From NCBI GenBank assembly GCA_024689285.1, contig JAILDR010000007.1:21708-85707 (forward strand): 64,000 nucleotides of DNA, read 5' to 3'. This DNA is from Bacteroidales bacterium. GTDB lineage: Bacteria > Bacteroidota > Bacteroidia > Bacteroidales > F082. The translations under genes and the position numbers were made by a program. This document shows, one piece after another, positions 16,442 to 24,414 of the stretch (positions are counted from its first letter, which is position 1; every line of letters starts with the position of its first letter). Below the pieces are notes generated by a model. It worked only from the letters and a program-made list of their open reading frames with translations, did no database searches and had not been told where the DNA came from.

Positions 16442-17221
16442 CTAAAATTCCCCTATTTCTTTCAACTTCACACCTCTTGCCCGAAGCTCTTCCTTGACCC
16501 TTTCCGACATCTTGATGCCGTTCGATAGTAGGAAATCGGCACGGGCCTGCACCTCGTTGAAGGTTTTCTCATTCCAATCTTCCTTTTTGAGTGCCTTGCT
16601 GATATAGCTACGGAATGTCGCAACGGTATTATCCGTGTTGATTTCGCTTGGCATATCCACCTTTTTCGTTCCCAAGGTGTAAGGCTGCGGAACACCGTCT
16701 ATCACCTTTTGAAAATAGGCTGTGGCGGTTATGTATGGAGCCTGTACACCGTATGAATAATCGGTTATCATGCAGGCTTTGATGTTGTCTCTCACGGCAT
16801 ATAAAGCCAACGACTTTTCCCTTTCCACATAGCCAAGCCAAAAGTTACCCGTCTCGGAATACACACGCATGGCAAAAGAGTCATACTCGTTGCCTTCGTC
16901 ATGCTCTAGATACAAAGGACACAACCTTCTTAACATCCATGCTCCTGCCTGGCTGTTCTCGCTTCGATAGGTAAGGCCTTTCACCTTGAAGGTGTAGCGG
17001 CCAAGTGTGCTGTTCTCATAGAGTGTCCAGTTCTGGAGGTCCCGGTCTAATGTACCACTCACCTCTTCTTCAATCATTCTCTGATTTTCCTCTACCTCTT
17101 TTCTCAATTCTTCTTGTTTAGCCTGTCGCTCGGCTTCCTTTTGCTTTTCTTTCTCTGCATTATGAAAGCCAATGAGCGCAAACACAATGAATAGAATGAG
17201 AACAATAATTAAAAATGTCAT
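16442..17221 (-). CDS. Membrane-anchored HIRAN-like protein
   Basis: 259 residues. An N-terminal membrane helix (FLIIVLILFIVFALIGF) is followed by a charged coiled coil (30-60). A HIRAN-like domain lies at about 75-150 (VKGLTYRSE, LEHDEGNEYDSFAMRVY, FWLGYVERE). The last 55 residues form a helical module (FRSYISKALKK...) that also ends the 254-aa protein at 34848. HIRAN domains usually bind single-stranded DNA ends in helicases, so a membrane-tethered version is unusual. It could act in superinfection exclusion or DNA entry, which is inference only. Its own promoter (TATCTTTG, 17248-17255) and direct repeats lie upstream. Confidence 0.65.
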   Translation of the reverse strand: MTFLIIVLILFIVFALIGFHNAEKEKQKEAERQAKQEELRKEVEENQRMIEEEVSGTLDRDLQNWTLYENSTLGRYTFKVKGLTYRSENSQAGAWMLRRLCPLYLEHDEGNEYDSFAMRVYSETGNFWLGYVEREKSLALYAVRDNIKACMITDYSYGVQAPYITATAYFQKVIDGVPQPYTLGTKKVDMPSEINTDNTVATFRSYISKALKKEDWNEKTFNEVQARADFLLSNGIKMSERVKEELRARGVKLKEIGEF

Positions 17222-17247
17222 GTTGTTGTTGATTTTGAGTTAGGCCG

Positions 17248-17346
17248 CAAAGATATGGAGAAATAGACCGTCAAGTTAAGTTTTCGCCCAAAAAGTAACA
17301 TAAGGAATCTATCAAGTTACCTTTTTGCCCAAAAAGTAACATAAGA
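17248..17346 (-). promoter_or_regulatory. Promoter and two direct repeats upstream of the HIRAN-like gene
   Basis: The -7 element TATCTTTG is at 17248-17255 (minus strand). Two copies of a ~34-bp repeat (17271-17304 and 17313-17346) share TCAAGTTA and CCCAAAAAGTAACATAAG. They are spaced 42 bp apart, four helical turns, as expected for a regulator binding one face of the DNA. GTCAAATTAAG repeats at 31.9 kb resemble them. Confidence 0.5.
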
Positions 17347-17483
17347 CCATTTTAACTTCGTTGAATCTTCGATTTCGTGAGGTCACGAAAAAGAAAAAGC
17401 CCCTGCCGGAGCAAGGGCTATTCTGCGCCGCAAGCCCGGGCGGCGACTTCTGTCTTAATCAACGGCACATAACGGCCGTAGGC

Positions 17484-17741
17484 TTATTGTATCGTATCAG
17501 CGGCGCGGCGGATGCGGTCGGCCAAGTCCACCAAAGCGCCTTTCAGCTGATAGCGTTCCTCCATGCTGAACTCGGTGGGTTTCTTATTCCCATCAACGCC
17601 GTCAAGCTTGTGGTATAGCCACGAGCACGACTTCCCGAAGTATCGCGTCGAAAGCTCGCGCCACGAAATCGCCAATAGTATGTCTTCCATTTGCTTCTTC
17701 ATTGTTCCCTGCTGGGACTCTTTCAGTGTCATTGTTGCCAT
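17484..17741 (-). CDS. DUF5053-like small phage protein
   Basis: 85 residues; MKKQMEDILLAISWREL and YFGKSCSWLYHKLDG match the small family found in Bacteroidota phages (DUF5053) as I remember it. It is mostly helical, and SWLYHKLDG looks like a recognition-helix segment of an HTH. It may start at MKKQM instead. Its role is unknown; DNA binding is plausible. Confidence 0.7.
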   Translation of the reverse strand: MATMTLKESQQGTMKKQMEDILLAISWRELSTRYFGKSCSWLYHKLDGVDGNKKPTEFSMEERYQLKGALVDLADRIRRAADTIQ

Positions 17742-17793
17742 AGTGATATTGTTTTTGATAGGGTTCCACCGTGTGGTGGAACCCGTTGGTTTG

Positions 17794-17943
17794 TCATTCC
17801 TCGCCTGCCATCAGTTCCGCCAATGTCCTTTCGATGAATTCCTCAATCTGGCGGCTTGCGTAGATGTAACTCTTTCTGTAGTTTCTGATGGCCTGAATCA
17901 GGTCGTTTTCTTTTTCCGTCAGTTCTACTTTTACTGTTTTCAT
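17794..17943 (-). CDS. 49-aa hypothetical protein, RHH-like
   Basis: MKTVKVELTEKENDLIQ opens with a beta strand followed by two helices, the layout of ribbon-helix-helix proteins. The last residues are acidic. An upstream in-frame extension lies before the promoter, so MKTV is the preferred start. Preceded by the promoter at 17974. Possibly a small regulator. Confidence 0.6.
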   Translation of the reverse strand: MKTVKVELTEKENDLIQAIRNYRKSYIYASRQIEEFIERTLAELMAGEE

Positions 17944-17973
17944 TGTTGCTATGTTTGATTGATTAAGACGGTG

Positions 17974-18003
17974 CAAAGATAGTACAAATATTCGTATTAA
18001 CAA
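17974..18003 (-). promoter_or_regulatory. Host-type promoter for the 49-aa gene
   Basis: TATCTTTG (17974-17981, minus strand) followed by CACC, with a TTG about 19 nt upstream (18001-18003). This is the standard Bacteroidota -33/-7 pattern. Confidence 0.55.
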
Positions 18004-18105
18004 TATATTTTCTGTTTTTTTTCAAAAAAAAGTGCATTTTTTTTCAAAACAACATGAAAATCTTTCCAAAACCATCCAATTCTTGCAAGGCTGGAAAGAA
18101 AAAAA

Positions 18106-18134
18106 GCTCCGCAACCCGGTAAGGATTGCGGAGC
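18106..18134 (-). terminator. Intrinsic terminator after the lysis genes
   Basis: 9-bp perfect stem GCTCCGCAA/TTGCGGAGC with an 11-nt loop; on the minus strand seven T follow (18099-18105). It closes the amidase-spanin operon. Confidence 0.85.
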
Positions 18135-18184
18135 CACCCAAAATAAAACCTTCAAAACCATTATGACATAACATTTCATTCTTC

Positions 18185-18439
18185 TTACCCGTTGGCCTTC
18201 AGTTCCACCCAGCCGTTTTGCTTGGCAAGTTCGTCAAGTTGTTGTTCTGCGGCGTCGAGGGTGCAGCTCTGCAGGCGGAAGGTGTCGGTCAGCGACACTT
18301 GCAGCTGTGCGGCCACCTGCGGGATGAGGGCGGCAATGTCGCCCGTCGACACTATCAGCACCTCGATGGAATAGCCATTGAGGGTGTGCTGGATATGATA
18401 GACATATCGGTCGTCTTCAGGGTTGATGTATCTCTTCAT
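18185..18439 (-). CDS. 84-aa hypothetical protein in the lysis operon
   Basis: MKRYINPEDDRYVYHIQ... has an N-terminal beta-rich half and a helical C-terminal half, with no membrane segment. It is the last gene of the operon starting with the amidase. It begins 6 bp after the preceding stop and ends about 50 bp before the terminator. No family recognised. Confidence 0.6.
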   Translation of the reverse strand: MKRYINPEDDRYVYHIQHTLNGYSIEVLIVSTGDIAALIPQVAAQLQVSLTDTFRLQSCTLDAAEQQLDELAKQNGWVELKANG

Positions 18440-18445
18440 GGTCGT

Positions 18446-18616
18446 TTAGTTGAATTGAACCTTTAATTTGTCGATTGCGTTTGATTGTCGTCTGGCGCGA
18501 AGCTGCCGCCACAAGCCTACGGGAAGCACCGTGAGGTCTCCCACCGTCACCTTGCCCTCGCCGACGCTGTACGCCAGCGTCACCACCTCTTCGCCTATTA
18601 GCACACTCTTCTTCAT
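18446..18616 (-). CDS. 56-aa hypothetical protein in the lysis operon
   Basis: MKKSVLIGEEVVTLAYSVGE is a short beta-rich protein with a basic C-terminal helix (GLWRQLRARRQSN). Its ATG overlaps the spanin-like gene stop as ATGA. The tight overlap and clear coding pattern support a real gene. Function unknown. Confidence 0.7.
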   Translation of the reverse strand: MKKSVLIGEEVVTLAYSVGEGKVTVGDLTVLPVGLWRQLRARRQSNAIDKLKVQFN

Positions 18617-19197
18617 GACTTCCTACTGGCATTAAACATCAGGTAAATCAATCCCGCCACGGCCGCGACAATGGCAACGACGGCCACCGTGCCGTTGTCC
18701 TGCCGCGCTTCCGTTGTAGTGTTCGCCTCGCGGGTCTCTTGGTCGTCCGTATGATTATAATAGGTGGAGTCGGCCGCCGTGATGGACGACACCGCCTCCT
18801 CTTTCTCCGTCGAGATCTCTATCGATTTCACCGCCCCCATGCCGCCACCGGCACTCCCCGTCAGGGGAATGCCTCCTAAGACGGTGGCGGGCACGGCGAA
18901 ACATGGGGCGGCTTCCTTGCTCCCTCGCAGGTAGCACAGGCTGTCCAGATCCTCGTTATTCTGCCGCTTCGCGTCATTGCGAGGCACGAAGCAATCCATA
19001 TTCGGTTCATAGAATTCAATCTTGTACGTCAGCCTTTCGGAGCTGGAGCGCCACAGGCTGTCTATCCTGCGGAGCTCCACTCCTATCTCGTCGGTCTGCC
19101 TGCGAAGTGTGCTGCTGTTCGTGTCCAGCTTGGCACGACATCCGGCGAGAAAGCAACTCAGAAAGTATAATATGATGATGAAGATGAACTTACGCAT
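18613..19197 (-). CDS. Probable unimolecular spanin (lipoprotein with C-terminal TM)
   Basis: 194 residues starting MRKFIFIIILYFLSCFLAGC. This is a signal sequence with a lipobox (LAGC), so the mature protein would be anchored in the outer membrane. A helical periplasmic region follows (LRRQTDEIGVELRRIDSLW). A single membrane helix lies near the C-terminus (VAVVAIVAAVAGLIYLMF) with a short basic tail (NASRKS). A lipoprotein end plus an inner-membrane end in one chain is the definition of a u-spanin, which fuses the two membranes in the last step of lysis. The start overlaps the amidase stop (TGATG). The middle is rich in Gly and Thr, unlike the family average. Confidence 0.72.
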   Translation of the reverse strand: MRKFIFIIILYFLSCFLAGCRAKLDTNSSTLRRQTDEIGVELRRIDSLWRSSSERLTYKIEFYEPNMDCFVPRNDAKRQNNEDLDSLCYLRGSKEAAPCFAVPATVLGGIPLTGSAGGGMGAVKSIEISTEKEEAVSSITAADSTYYNHTDDQETREANTTTEARQDNGTVAVVAIVAAVAGLIYLMFNASRKS

Positions 19198-19622
19198 CAG
19201 TAATTCTCCTTTGTTACATCGAAACACGGACAGGGTTTGGATGAGTACTGGCAATGTCCGCTCACTTTCTTGATGGTTGGGAACATGGTCTTCAGTGACT
19301 TCACCAGTCTACGCAATGCGGCCTTCTGGCCCTCGGTGCGTGTGTCCTTGGGTCGTTTGTCGGCATCGAGTCCACCCACGTAGCAGATGCCGATGGTTGA
19401 GGCGTTGTGGCCTTTGCAATGCGCCCCTACTTGGTCAATCGGACGGCCCAGGTGGATACTGCCGTCCAGATAAATCAGGTAGTGGTATCCGATATCCTTC
19501 CAGCCGTTATGCTCGATGTGGTGCCTGCGCACCGCCTCGACGGTGGTCTTATCGCTCGGCACGGTACCCGTGCAATGGATGATGATTTCGTTGACAGGTC
19601 TCATATATGGTGTTTTTTTCAT
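19197..19622 (-). CDS. Endolysin: N-acetylmuramoyl-L-alanine amidase
   Basis: 141 residues, a T7-lysozyme-type amidase that cuts the bond between muramic acid and the peptide in peptidoglycan. Zinc ligands match the family: His16 (IIIHCTGT), His123 (VSGHC) and Cys131 (KPCPCFD). GYHYLIYLDGSIHLGRP and IGICYVGG are typical. There is no signal peptide, so it needs a holin or other release. Genes for a spanin and two small proteins follow in the same operon. Confidence 0.95.
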   Translation of the reverse strand: MKKTPYMRPVNEIIIHCTGTVPSDKTTVEAVRRHHIEHNGWKDIGYHYLIYLDGSIHLGRPIDQVGAHCKGHNASTIGICYVGGLDADKRPKDTRTEGQKAALRRLVKSLKTMFPTIKKVSGHCQYSSKPCPCFDVTKENY

Positions 19623-19819
19623 TACTTTCAGTTGGGAAGGCGGGACTAATCACCTTCCCGGGTAAGGTTCAGTCAACAAACCCCACTTAATAATCAAGCA
19701 ACTTATGAAAACACGGGGCTGGTTACCCGACGTGTGTCCTTTCACACGGCTTACTAAGTGAATTGATTTTGTTACTGGCACTCATGCGGGGCTGGTTGCC
19801 AAGGCCAGCCGAGGAACTG

Positions 19820-19899
19820 TGGACGGAGCGGGACTCGAACCCGCGACCAAACGGCTTCGCAAGAAAGCCGCAATTCTCTACCAACTGAGCTACCCGTCC
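19820..19899 (-). tRNA. tRNA with an abnormal anticodon arm
   Basis: Acceptor GGACGGG/TCCGTCC, D-arm GCTCAGTTGGTAGAGA and a perfect T-arm (GCGGG TTCGAGT CCCGC) are canonical. The segment between the D-arm and the variable loop is 7 nt longer than normal. The best anticodon stem (CGGCT/AGCCG) closes a 9-nt loop, TTCTTGCGA. Read as a 7-nt loop it gives TGC (Ala) or TTG (Gln), so the identity is not certain. It could be a frameshift-type or degraded phage tRNA. CCA is not encoded. Confidence 0.7.
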
Positions 19900-19993
19900 T
19901 GGGCGCCGACGTCGGTCTTCACAGATGGACGGCGGCTCTTAGTAAGAATCTTAAATCTTAAAATACTAAATTGAAACGAAAAAATCCACAACT

Positions 19994-20140
19994 TCAAGTG
20001 AAAAGGTAAATACTACCCACCACAACCCAAAACAGGACTATGATGGCTAATGCTGCCGCAATCGCGGCACAGCCCCGACGGTCAGGAGTCCCTTCCTCAT
20101 CCATCAGGCGTATCTTCGTGTAATCCTCTTGTTCTTCCAT
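19994..20140 (-). CDS. 48-aa single-TM protein
   Basis: MEEQEDYTKIRLMDEEG is an acidic N-terminus, followed by a hydrophobic helix (CAAIAAALAIIVLFWVVV) and a short end (GSIYLFT). It lies between two tRNA genes and upstream of the amidase. It might be a small holin or a membrane regulator of lysis; only topology supports this. Confidence 0.5.
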   Translation of the reverse strand: MEEQEDYTKIRLMDEEGTPDRRGCAAIAAALAIIVLFWVVVGSIYLFT

Positions 20141-20167
20141 AGCGTTTTTTTTGAATCCTTTTTTTTG

Positions 20168-20240
20168 TAGTGGGGGACGGACTCGAACCGTCGACCTGTA
20201 GGTTATGAGCCTACTGAGCTACCCACTGCTCTACCCCGCT
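20168..20240 (-). tRNA. tRNA-Met (anticodon CAT)
   Basis: All four arms fit: acceptor AGCGGGG/CCCCACT (one mismatch), D-arm GAGC...GCTC, anticodon stem GTAGG/CCTAC with loop CTCATAA, and T-arm GACGG TTCGAGT CCGTC. The D-arm resembles initiator tRNAs, but the three G-C pairs of initiator anticodon stems are not complete. CCA is not encoded. Confidence 0.9.
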
Positions 20241-20261
20241 GCTTAGCCCGCTGTACCAAAC

Positions 20262-20453
20262 TCAACAAACTGTAAACTGGCCTTGGCGGGCTGTTGTGCG
20301 CCCCATAGTATGCTTGCGGTAGCTAAAGGCGCAATCCGTTACGGCAAAGGCAACGGCGGCACCTCGCAAGCCTTGGGGCGTATTCTGCTCCGTGTCGCTA
20401 AACATGCCTGTCTTCGCGATAGAGGGAGCACCAATCCTGTCCCTGCTTCTCAT
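20262..20453 (-). CDS. Doubtful small reading frame
   Basis: An open frame of 63 codons (MRSRDRIGAPSIAKTG...) between the tRNA-Met and the zinc-ribbon gene. Composition is Arg/Thr-rich, and an equally long frame exists on the plus strand, so coding is uncertain. No family recognised. Confidence 0.25.
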   Translation of the reverse strand: MRSRDRIGAPSIAKTGMFSDTEQNTPQGLRGAAVAFAVTDCAFSYRKHTMGRTTARQGQFTVC

Positions 20454-20464
20454 AGAACGCCTTC

Positions 20465-20683
20465 TCAAAACAGGGAACCCTCAAACACATTCAACTTTTC
20501 AAAGAACCGGGGCTTCGCGGAAGTCCGTCCCCTTTCGGGGTGCAAAGGTGGCAATTTCCCCTGACGATAGAGTGACACTTTTTCGCGGTTGAAGCCGCAC
20601 GCGGGACAGCGGTAGTAATGCAGCCTTGCGTCGTACTCCTCGCCGCATAAAGGGCAGGTCACGTCGATGCAATGGTTGCTCAT
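20465..20683 (-). CDS. 72-aa zinc-ribbon protein
   Basis: Two CxxC pairs (CPLCGEE and CPACGFNRE), 14 residues apart, form a rubredoxin-like zinc ribbon. The C-terminal half is basic and low in structure. The start overlaps the upstream stop as ATGA. Such proteins in phages often touch DNA or other proteins; the specific role is unknown. Confidence 0.7.
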   Translation of the reverse strand: MSNHCIDVTCPLCGEEYDARLHYYRCPACGFNREKVSLYRQGKLPPLHPERGRTSAKPRFFEKLNVFEGSLF

Positions 20684-20886
20684 AAGTCAAAGTCCTTTGT
20701 TATCATAAAGGATTTCCCATCCTCACCAGGCTCACTGATGGAAGCCTCCACGTGTATAAACAATTCAGCCTTTTTAGTGATGCAGGTTTTCATCGTCAGT
20801 TCCATGACCTCGCATTTCCCGTAGCCGTTCTGGTCCATTGCCTTGAAAAGCCCGGACAGCGTCTCTTTGATTTTTCCTCGTTTCAT
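20680..20886 (-). CDS. 68-aa hypothetical protein
   Basis: MKRGKIKETLSGLFKAMDQ, a short helix, leads to a beta-rich part (ELFIHVEASISEPG, KSFMITKDFDL). It overlaps both neighbours at start and stop, inside the portal operon. No family recognised; possibly a minor head or tail factor. Confidence 0.65.
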   Translation of the reverse strand: MKRGKIKETLSGLFKAMDQNGYGKCEVMELTMKTCITKKAELFIHVEASISEPGEDGKSFMITKDFDL

Positions 20887-21623
20887 TATCGTTTGTATTT
20901 GCTCATTTGTTGTTCAATATGTTTCTCTTCCTCTATCTTGTGCTGTAAGGCCGCCAGTACGTCATGCACATTGGCCGCTTCAATCAGCTCGTTGTCCTGG
21001 GGCCGCCCGTCGTTCAACATCAGCATGATGTTCTTTCGGTTCTCTATGGGCGACGCCACCGTATCGCCTCCCGCCTTGGCTCTCCGCAGAACCAAGGGGT
21101 ATTGCTCCCTCAGCCACTCGCTGAAGAGGTCCCACCACTTTAACATCAGCACCACATCGGCACTGCCCGCCTCTATTTGCACAGGCTTGCCGCCCAAGTC
21201 CTTCATCGCCCCCTCGATATACTTCAACTCTTTGGTCTTGGCATAGCCCAGCAGCAGCGCGTCGGCATGAAACCATTGTTCAAAGGTCGTGTTCATCAGA
21301 TAGGTGTCCCAAGTAAAGGGCCAGTTCATTCCCAGCGGCATGTCGTCGTCCGCCAGGTAAGCCAACATCCCGCAGAACTCAGCCACTTGCCAGTCTTCGA
21401 GGTCAAACACGCGTCCTTCTGCATCCTTGAAGCGGGTGTGCACCACCTTTTTGCCGTCCTCTTCGGTCGTTCCCGCCATCATCTTAATGCCCGCGAACCT
21501 GCACAGCAGAATCAGCAGCAGCTCTTCGCGGCGCAACCCCTTGGTGGAAGCCTCCACCACCTCGCGCAGCTGGTCTGAGGTCAGCTCCTCCCATCGGGTC
21601 GGTATTGTCAAGTCGATTCTCAT
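20886..21623 (-). CDS. 245-aa phage protein of the portal operon
   Basis: Helical, Trp-rich protein (PTRWEELTSDQLREVVEAS, MNWPFTWDTYLMN, FEQWFHADALLLGYAKTK) with a charged C-terminal helix. It resembles proteins seen next to connector genes in Bacteroidota phages but has no recognised domain. It overlaps the upstream gene as ATGA. Possible head completion or tail assembly role by position. Confidence 0.65.
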   Translation of the reverse strand: MRIDLTIPTRWEELTSDQLREVVEASTKGLRREELLLILLCRFAGIKMMAGTTEEDGKKVVHTRFKDAEGRVFDLEDWQVAEFCGMLAYLADDDMPLGMNWPFTWDTYLMNTTFEQWFHADALLLGYAKTKELKYIEGAMKDLGGKPVQIEAGSADVVLMLKWWDLFSEWLREQYPLVLRRAKAGGDTVASPIENRKNIMLMLNDGRPQDNELIEAANVHDVLAALQHKIEEEKHIEQQMSKYKR

Positions 21624-22483
21624 AGGAAGTTCACCATTTTGCCGCCGTCAAGGTTAACGGTGGGAGTGTTATAAGCCTCCGATTCCGCAAACAAAGGGAA
21701 GGCAGCCAGGTTGGCCAGCATGATATTGCGGGCATACATGGCATAGTTGCGGGCGGCACGTTCGTCGCCGCGCCACATCGAGGTCGCCACGCGGCACAGC
21801 CAGGCTATCGCCTCGCGATGCACCTCCAGCAGCTCGTTGTCGCGCATGAGTTCCACGAGGCGGTCCACCTCCTCGCCACTGATGTAGTAGGCTGCCACGG
21901 TCTTCATCTGCAAGGCCGTTGTGGATAATGAATCATAGTATTCCTCATACGAGCGCACGCCCGGCATAAGGTGACGGTTGAAAATAGCCGTGGTCGGCAT
22001 GAAGCACGCCGTGAGGTATTTGTACTGTTCCGTGCTTCGCCAGCTGTCGTAGGGTTTGGGGTTCGCTTGGGTGCCGTCGCTGTTTCCGATGAGGTATTTC
22101 ACCAAAGTGTCGCAGTCCATCATGATACGCAGCGGCATAGTGTTGGCCAGGCGGTCGACGCGCTGCGACGATGCCGGACTGAACTCTTCGTTGTTCTGTA
22201 CGGCAAAGCCTGCCTCGGTCAGTTGCATATCCATCTCCGGGATAGCGTCAAGGAGTGCCTTCTCGGCGATGATCCGGCGACAAAGGTCGCGCAATGCTGC
22301 GTGACTGTCGTCGGCGGTCATCCCTACCTCAGCCTCCAAGGTCGCCTCCAAGCTGTCGCCGATGATGTGCGACACCAGCCATTGCTGGGCACGCACAAAG
22401 AAGTCGGCGAAGCGTGTGTTGCCATCCTTCAGGTTCAGGGAGGGCAGATACCCGTGGGCTTGTTCAATGTTTTGGAGTATCAT
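21620..22483 (-). CDS. 287-aa phage protein, probable head-tail connector component
   Basis: Helical protein (QHIEQ-like start MILQNIEQAHGYLPSLNL) with acidic patches. I recall similar proteins (annotated DUF6712) following portal genes in Bacteroides phages. It starts 3 bp after the portal stop. Adaptor or head-completion function is inferred from order. No catalytic motif or membrane segment is seen. Confidence 0.65.
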   Translation of the reverse strand: MILQNIEQAHGYLPSLNLKDGNTRFADFFVRAQQWLVSHIIGDSLEATLEAEVGMTADDSHAALRDLCRRIIAEKALLDAIPEMDMQLTEAGFAVQNNEEFSPASSQRVDRLANTMPLRIMMDCDTLVKYLIGNSDGTQANPKPYDSWRSTEQYKYLTACFMPTTAIFNRHLMPGVRSYEEYYDSLSTTALQMKTVAAYYISGEEVDRLVELMRDNELLEVHREAIAWLCRVATSMWRGDERAARNYAMYARNIMLANLAAFPLFAESEAYNTPTVNLDGGKMVNFL

Positions 22484-22486
22484 ATC

Positions 22487-23884
22487 TTATTGTGTTACGT
22501 TGTTGGCTACTTTAATTTCCCCCGACTTGGAGTTGTCCAAGGTGGTGAACAGGCTGTCCTGCATGACGATCTCCAGGTTGCGATTCCAGCCGTTAATTTC
22601 CCTCACCACCGGCCACCACTGTGTGGCCAAGTAGGCCAGCGGCTTGCTCTGGCTCTGCTTCATGATGTAAATCTCGCGAATGTTTGAGCCGCTTAAACTG
22701 TTGGAGTTCTTTCCGGGTGTGGCTCCGATGAGGCTCGGATGCACGTCCATCGCATACGAGATGATGTTGGCACCCGTCTCGTAGTCGGTCAGATACTCGC
22801 CACCGCTGATGTCATTTTTCACGGTCTCAATCTCAATCAGCTTCTCTTGCGCCATCCCGTTGCCACTCTGCATGAGGGTTTTCTTCGAGATGATGGCCTT
22901 GCCTGCATTCTCCTCACCTGCCAGCACGTCGCTAATCTGCTTCACCACTTCGTCATACAGTTTCTTCCTCGCCTCGTGGTCTTCTTTGCCGATGCCCAAC
23001 AGTTCCTCCTTCTCACGGAAGTATTCATCAGCAATGTAGATGATATGCTTCACACCGAGGTTGTACTTCAGGATGGCTTTCTTCAGTGCGGGAATGCTGG
23101 TCAGCTGGTCGTACCACCCACTGCGGAAGATACTCCACCAGTTGGGGTACGAGTAGTAAGGCCGTCCCGGGCTTGGGATGTATACAGGATAGCACATCCT
23201 TTCCTCCTTGCCTGCCAGCATACAGCGACGGATGTCGGCCACGGCGTTGTATTCGTCGATGACGTAGGAGTCCTGAATGTCCTTTTCCGTCGGGCTTTCG
23301 TCCCACTTCGAGCTGAAGAGGTGACGGTTGATCAGGTCTTTGTTGTCCACGCCCCAGCGACTGAACATCGCCTCGCGATGGATAATGCGTTCAATACGCT
23401 TGCGCCCGCCGTTCTTTTCCTTTTTCGAAGGCAGCAGCATGGGGAAGGCATTGCCGAAATAGCTCAGGTCACATAGCATCTCCTGCAACAGCAGCGGGAT
23501 GTTGTTGCACTGGTACCAGTCGTATGCCTCGCCCTCAATCACCTCCTTGAAGGCTTTCGCTTGGTTGGTATCAGGGTCGCGTATCACCTCCACCAGCTTC
23601 GGACCCTGTCCGTAGGCCACCTTCCAGTTGAAGTTGGCGTTGGTGCCGACGATTTCGGCCTTCTCTATCTTGGCCATCACCTGTTGCGGCAGGTCATTGT
23701 TGACTCCCCAGGGTGCTAAGCAATAGCCGCCTATGTTCATCATCGAAAGGTTAGGCTCGTCAAACAGAGCGCTCGACGACTTCATGCCGTTGATCACGGC
23801 CAACACTCCGTTGAGTACGCACACACGGTCGGTCAGCCACATAGGCCGCATCCCGTTATCCTTGTTTTCCTTGTTGTTTTCCAT
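22487..23884 (-). CDS. Portal protein
   Basis: 465 residues starting MENNKENKDNG; an in-frame ATG 24 bp upstream is less likely. Portal features: an N-terminal wing (YCLAPWGVNNDLPQQVM), a large helical middle (AILKYNLGVKHIIYIADEY), and a C-terminal segment with NSLSGSNIREIYIMKQSQ and a Trp-rich stretch (YLATQWWPVVREINGWNRN). Portals form a 12-mer ring for DNA entry and exit. It is unusual that this gene lies 8 kb and several cargo genes away from the terminase and capsid genes. Confidence 0.8.
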   Translation of the reverse strand: MENNKENKDNGMRPMWLTDRVCVLNGVLAVINGMKSSSALFDEPNLSMMNIGGYCLAPWGVNNDLPQQVMAKIEKAEIVGTNANFNWKVAYGQGPKLVEVIRDPDTNQAKAFKEVIEGEAYDWYQCNNIPLLLQEMLCDLSYFGNAFPMLLPSKKEKNGGRKRIERIIHREAMFSRWGVDNKDLINRHLFSSKWDESPTEKDIQDSYVIDEYNAVADIRRCMLAGKEERMCYPVYIPSPGRPYYSYPNWWSIFRSGWYDQLTSIPALKKAILKYNLGVKHIIYIADEYFREKEELLGIGKEDHEARKKLYDEVVKQISDVLAGEENAGKAIISKKTLMQSGNGMAQEKLIEIETVKNDISGGEYLTDYETGANIISYAMDVHPSLIGATPGKNSNSLSGSNIREIYIMKQSQSKPLAYLATQWWPVVREINGWNRNLEIVMQDSLFTTLDNSKSGEIKVANNVTQ

Positions 23885-23929
23885 ATACCTCAAGATTTCA
23901 GATTTCAACTATCAACTTTCAACTGTCAA

Positions 23930-24154
23930 CTACAAAAACACCTCAGCCCCATTAAACCTCGTGACCGTATACCTATTCACCTTCCGTATCTGCCCATTCG
24001 CTATCAGCTGCACGTTCATCGTGCGTCCCGAGCTGTGGAACGAAGTGCAGCGGCATTCCTCCACCTCCACCAGCTCACCCTTCTCGCTGACCCAACTCAG
24101 CGAAAACACCTTCTGTAGCTGCACCACCTCAAATAGTTTGCTTACGTGAATCAT
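23930..24154 (-). CDS. 74-aa hypothetical protein, first gene of the portal operon
   Basis: MIHVSKLFEVVQLQKVFSLS, a beta-rich protein (VEVEECRCTSFHSSGRTMNV). It follows the phage-type promoter at 24179. Small beta proteins here may decorate or regulate, but nothing specific is known. Confidence 0.65.
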   Translation of the reverse strand: MIHVSKLFEVVQLQKVFSLSWVSEKGELVEVEECRCTSFHSSGRTMNVQLIANGQIRKVNRYTVTRFNGAEVFL

Positions 24155-24178
24155 AGTCTTTCCGAATTTAATCCGGTG

Positions 24179-24212
24179 CAAAAATAGCGCACCCCTTCCG
24201 CTTGCAAGTGAC
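24179..24212 (-). promoter_or_regulatory. Phage operon promoter for the portal operon
   Basis: Minus-strand TATTTTTG (24179-24186) followed by CACC, with GTCACTTGC (24204-24212) 17 nt upstream. It is identical in spacing to the copy at 15.4 kb. The terminator at 24219-24241 abuts it. Confidence 0.7.
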
Positions 24213-24218
24213 AAAAAA

Positions 24219-24241
24219 AGAGAGGGACGCGCTCCCTCTCT
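24219..24241 (-). terminator. Intrinsic terminator of the IbrA/IbrB-like operon
   Basis: 9-bp stem AGAGAGGGA/TCCCTCTCT with a 5-nt loop, then seven T on the minus strand (24213-24219). It starts 3 bp after the stop of the 56-aa gene. Confidence 0.9.
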
Positions 24242-24243
24242 CG

Positions 24244-24414
24244 TCACTCAGCCATGCTGTCTATCACCGCTGCCTGACTGATGCCTAACTCCTCCGATTT
24301 CCGCTTCAGCCATTCCACAGTGGAAGGTTTCAGCCGAAGGCAGACTGTTTTTCGTTTCTCTCCGTCACCCATTCGTGGGCGGCCTTTTGGGTTGTTGGTC
24401 TTGCCTTTTATCAT
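24244..24414 (-). CDS. 56-aa basic protein, RHH/HTH-like
   Basis: MIKGKTNNPKGRPRMGDGEK is a basic start with a GRP AT-hook-like element, followed by KTVCLRLKPSTVEWLKRKSE, a strand-helix-helix layout as in ribbon-helix-helix regulators. The ATG overlaps the upstream stop (ATGA). It probably binds DNA and may regulate this operon. Confidence 0.65.
   Translation of the reverse strand: MIKGKTNNPKGRPRMGDGEKRKTVCLRLKPSTVEWLKRKSEELGISQAAVIDSMAE

Noticed and set aside
17997..18179. Minus-strand frame over the terminator after the lysis genes
   Set aside because: It contains the terminator stem and a poly-Lys-like stretch made by the A/T runs.
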